Source: Bacillota bacterium
GTDB taxonomy: Bacteria > Bacillota > DTU025
DNA length: 6,212 nucleotides
Assembly (NCBI GenBank): GCA_012842765.1
Contig: DUWJ01000304.1
Location: forward strand, 1-6,212
Reading direction: 5' to 3'
The translations under genes were made by a program, and so were the position numbers. Below, piece by piece: positions 5,210 through 6,212 of the stretch (positions are counted from its first letter, which is position 1; every line of letters begins with the position of its first letter). The notes below the pieces were generated by a model. The model was given only the letters and a program-made list of their open reading frames with translations. It made no database searches and had not been told where the DNA came from.

Positions 5210-6167
5210 TACGAGCTGCTATACAACTTCAGTGGCTCTTGTAATCAGCGGCATCCTCGCCTATGATGGCAGGGCGCCGCTTCAGGTTTCCAAGGGCAAA
5301 GTAGGGCTCAGACAGTCGGAGGCCCTGTTTCAGCATGTCCGTAACCTGCCTCGCCTTGTTGAGGAAGCATGTGATGTGGCGAGGCGGGAGTCATGCGATA
5401 TTGTTGCCGTCGGGGCCAGCGCATGGCCGCGACGTATGGAAGGATCCTACATGCCCGTCTTTCTTGCGTCATCAGGGTATGGCCGCGCTGTAGCGGCTGC
5501 CCTTGAAGCGCCGTGCTTGGAGATATCTCACCAGGAAGGCCACATTGCCGCGGCCAGGTGGTCTTCGGGACTCGAATCTCGAGGAGGCTTTCTCGCCCTT
5601 CACCTTTCCGGAGGCACGACCGAGCTTCTCAGTGTCCATGACAGGTTTGAAATGGAGCTTTTGGGGGGCACTGGCGATCTCAACGCGGGGCAGTTTATCG
5701 ACAGGGTAGGGGTGGCTCTCGGGCTTCCGTTCCCTGCGGGGCCCGACCTTGAGCGCCTTGCTGGACACGGCGTTCCGGGGCGGGTCAGGCTTCCGGTGGC
5801 CGTTAGTGGGCTCAAGGTGAGCTTTTCTGGCCCTTGCTCGGCTGCCATGAGAGAATTGGATTCAGGGGCCGGCCATGCCGACATGGCATACGCGGTGCTC
5901 GAGTGCATAGGCAGATCGGTCGGCGCAATGTGTTGCGAGGGATTGCGCTTCTTCCGGGCGCAGGAGCTTCTTGTTGCGGGAGGCGTGGCGTCAAACTACA
6001 TCATCAGGCGTATCCTCTCCGAGACAATCGAAGACCAGCTCCCGGGCGCAAAAGTGTATTATGCTTCGCCTGAGCATTCAAGGGACAATGCCGTAGGATG
6101 CGCGCTTCTTGCGTGGCAGATGCATTTGGAGGGCATGCGCGAATCACGGGAAGAAGGCAAGGAGTGA
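5184..6167 (+). CDS. Kae1/TsaD-like domain protein (TsaD paralog, peptidase M22 family)
   Basis: The protein belongs to the ASKHA-fold Kae1/TsaD superfamily, whose main member makes the tRNA t6A modification. From ATG 5184 it has 327 residues, near TsaD length. The start GTLGFDTSCYTTSVAL matches the family phosphate-binding loop. The three metal ligands are present: His116 and His120 in HQEGH, and Asp301 in SRDNAVG. SGGTT (142-146), VSGLKVSFSG and LLVAGGVASN also fit. It differs from canonical TsaD: CYTT replaces CDET, the GPGLVGALLVG loop is replaced by an unrelated RMEGSYMPVFLASSG segment, and DAAGEAFDK becomes NAGQFIDRV. It is therefore probably the Clostridia-type paralog rather than the t6A enzyme; its function is not established. 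It overlaps nusB by 26 bases. TTG 5172 is a possible alternative start. Confidence 0.85.
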   Translation: MKVGTLGFDTSCYTTSVALVISGILAYDGRAPLQVSKGKVGLRQSEALFQHVRNLPRLVEEACDVARRESCDIVAVGASAWPRRMEGSYMPVFLASSGYGRAVAAALEAPCLEISHQEGHIAAARWSSGLESRGGFLALHLSGGTTELLSVHDRFEMELLGGTGDLNAGQFIDRVGVALGLPFPAGPDLERLAGHGVPGRVRLPVAVSGLKVSFSGPCSAAMRELDSGAGHADMAYAVLECIGRSVGAMCCEGLRFFRAQELLVAGGVASNYIIRRILSETIEDQLPGAKVYYASPEHSRDNAVGCALLAWQMHLEGMRESREEGKE

Positions 6168-6173
6168 ATGTAG

Positions 6174-6212
6174 ATGGCAGGTCGGTACAAGGCGGGTACG
6201 TCTGGGGCTTCA
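6174..6212 (+). CDS. Start of a downstream gene, cut by the window edge
   Basis: AAGGAG at 6159-6164 lies nine bases before the ATG at 6174, and the frame stays open to the window end. The 13 visible codons (MAGRYKAGTSGAS) are too few to identify a family. In related genomes the gene after nusB or after this TsaD-like gene is often xseA, the large subunit of exodeoxyribonuclease VII, so that is the leading guess from context alone. It is six bases after the preceding stop and is probably co-transcribed. Confidence 0.5.
   Translation, partial: MAGRYKAGTSGAS

Noticed and set aside
1..6212. CRISPR arrays, insertion sequences, tRNA or rRNA genes, phage or defence genes
   Set aside because: Reading both strands showed no regular repeat-spacer array, no transposase or integrase motifs, and no tRNA-like or rRNA-like segment; nearly all bases are covered by recognised core genes.

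Overview
The window reads as ordinary chromosomal DNA of an endospore-forming member of the Bacillota, most likely a Clostridia- or Limnochordia-like lineage with moderately high GC. The reasons are the sporulation-specific spoIIIA genes, strong Bacillota-type ribosome binding sites (GGAGGTG, AGGAGGTG), several apparent GTG or TTG starts, and a spoIIIA to nusB gene order typical of that phylum. All genes lie on the + strand and are tightly packed. There is no sign of mobile elements, CRISPR, tRNA or rRNA.

Positions 1-3269 hold the distal half of the spoIIIA operon: spoIIIAE (5' end cut off by the window edge), spoIIIAF, spoIIIAG and spoIIIAH. They encode membrane and ring proteins of the channel that links mother cell and forespore after engulfment. 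The 150-base gap between spoIIIAE and spoIIIAF contains nested inverted repeats and a separate GC-rich stem-loop just before the spoIIIAF ribosome binding site. spoIIIAF and spoIIIAG overlap by four bases.

A good extended -10 promoter element lies at 3332-3340, just after spoIIIAH. It probably separates sporulation genes from a growth-phase operon. That second block is an Asp23/Gls24 protein, an AmaP-like membrane protein carrying its own Asp23-like domain, a small DUF2273 membrane protein, nusB, a diverged TsaD/Kae1-family paralog, and the first 13 codons of a further gene, possibly xseA judging only by usual neighbourhood. The Asp23, AmaP and DUF2273 proteins probably form a membrane-associated envelope-stress module. 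NusB is a transcription antitermination factor. The role of the TsaD-like paralog is not established.

I see no clearly new system. The points most worth a second look are the diverged TsaD paralog, the structured spoIIIAE-spoIIIAF gap, and a low-complexity C-terminal extension on NusB that overlaps the next gene. There is no gene-free stretch longer than 150 bases.
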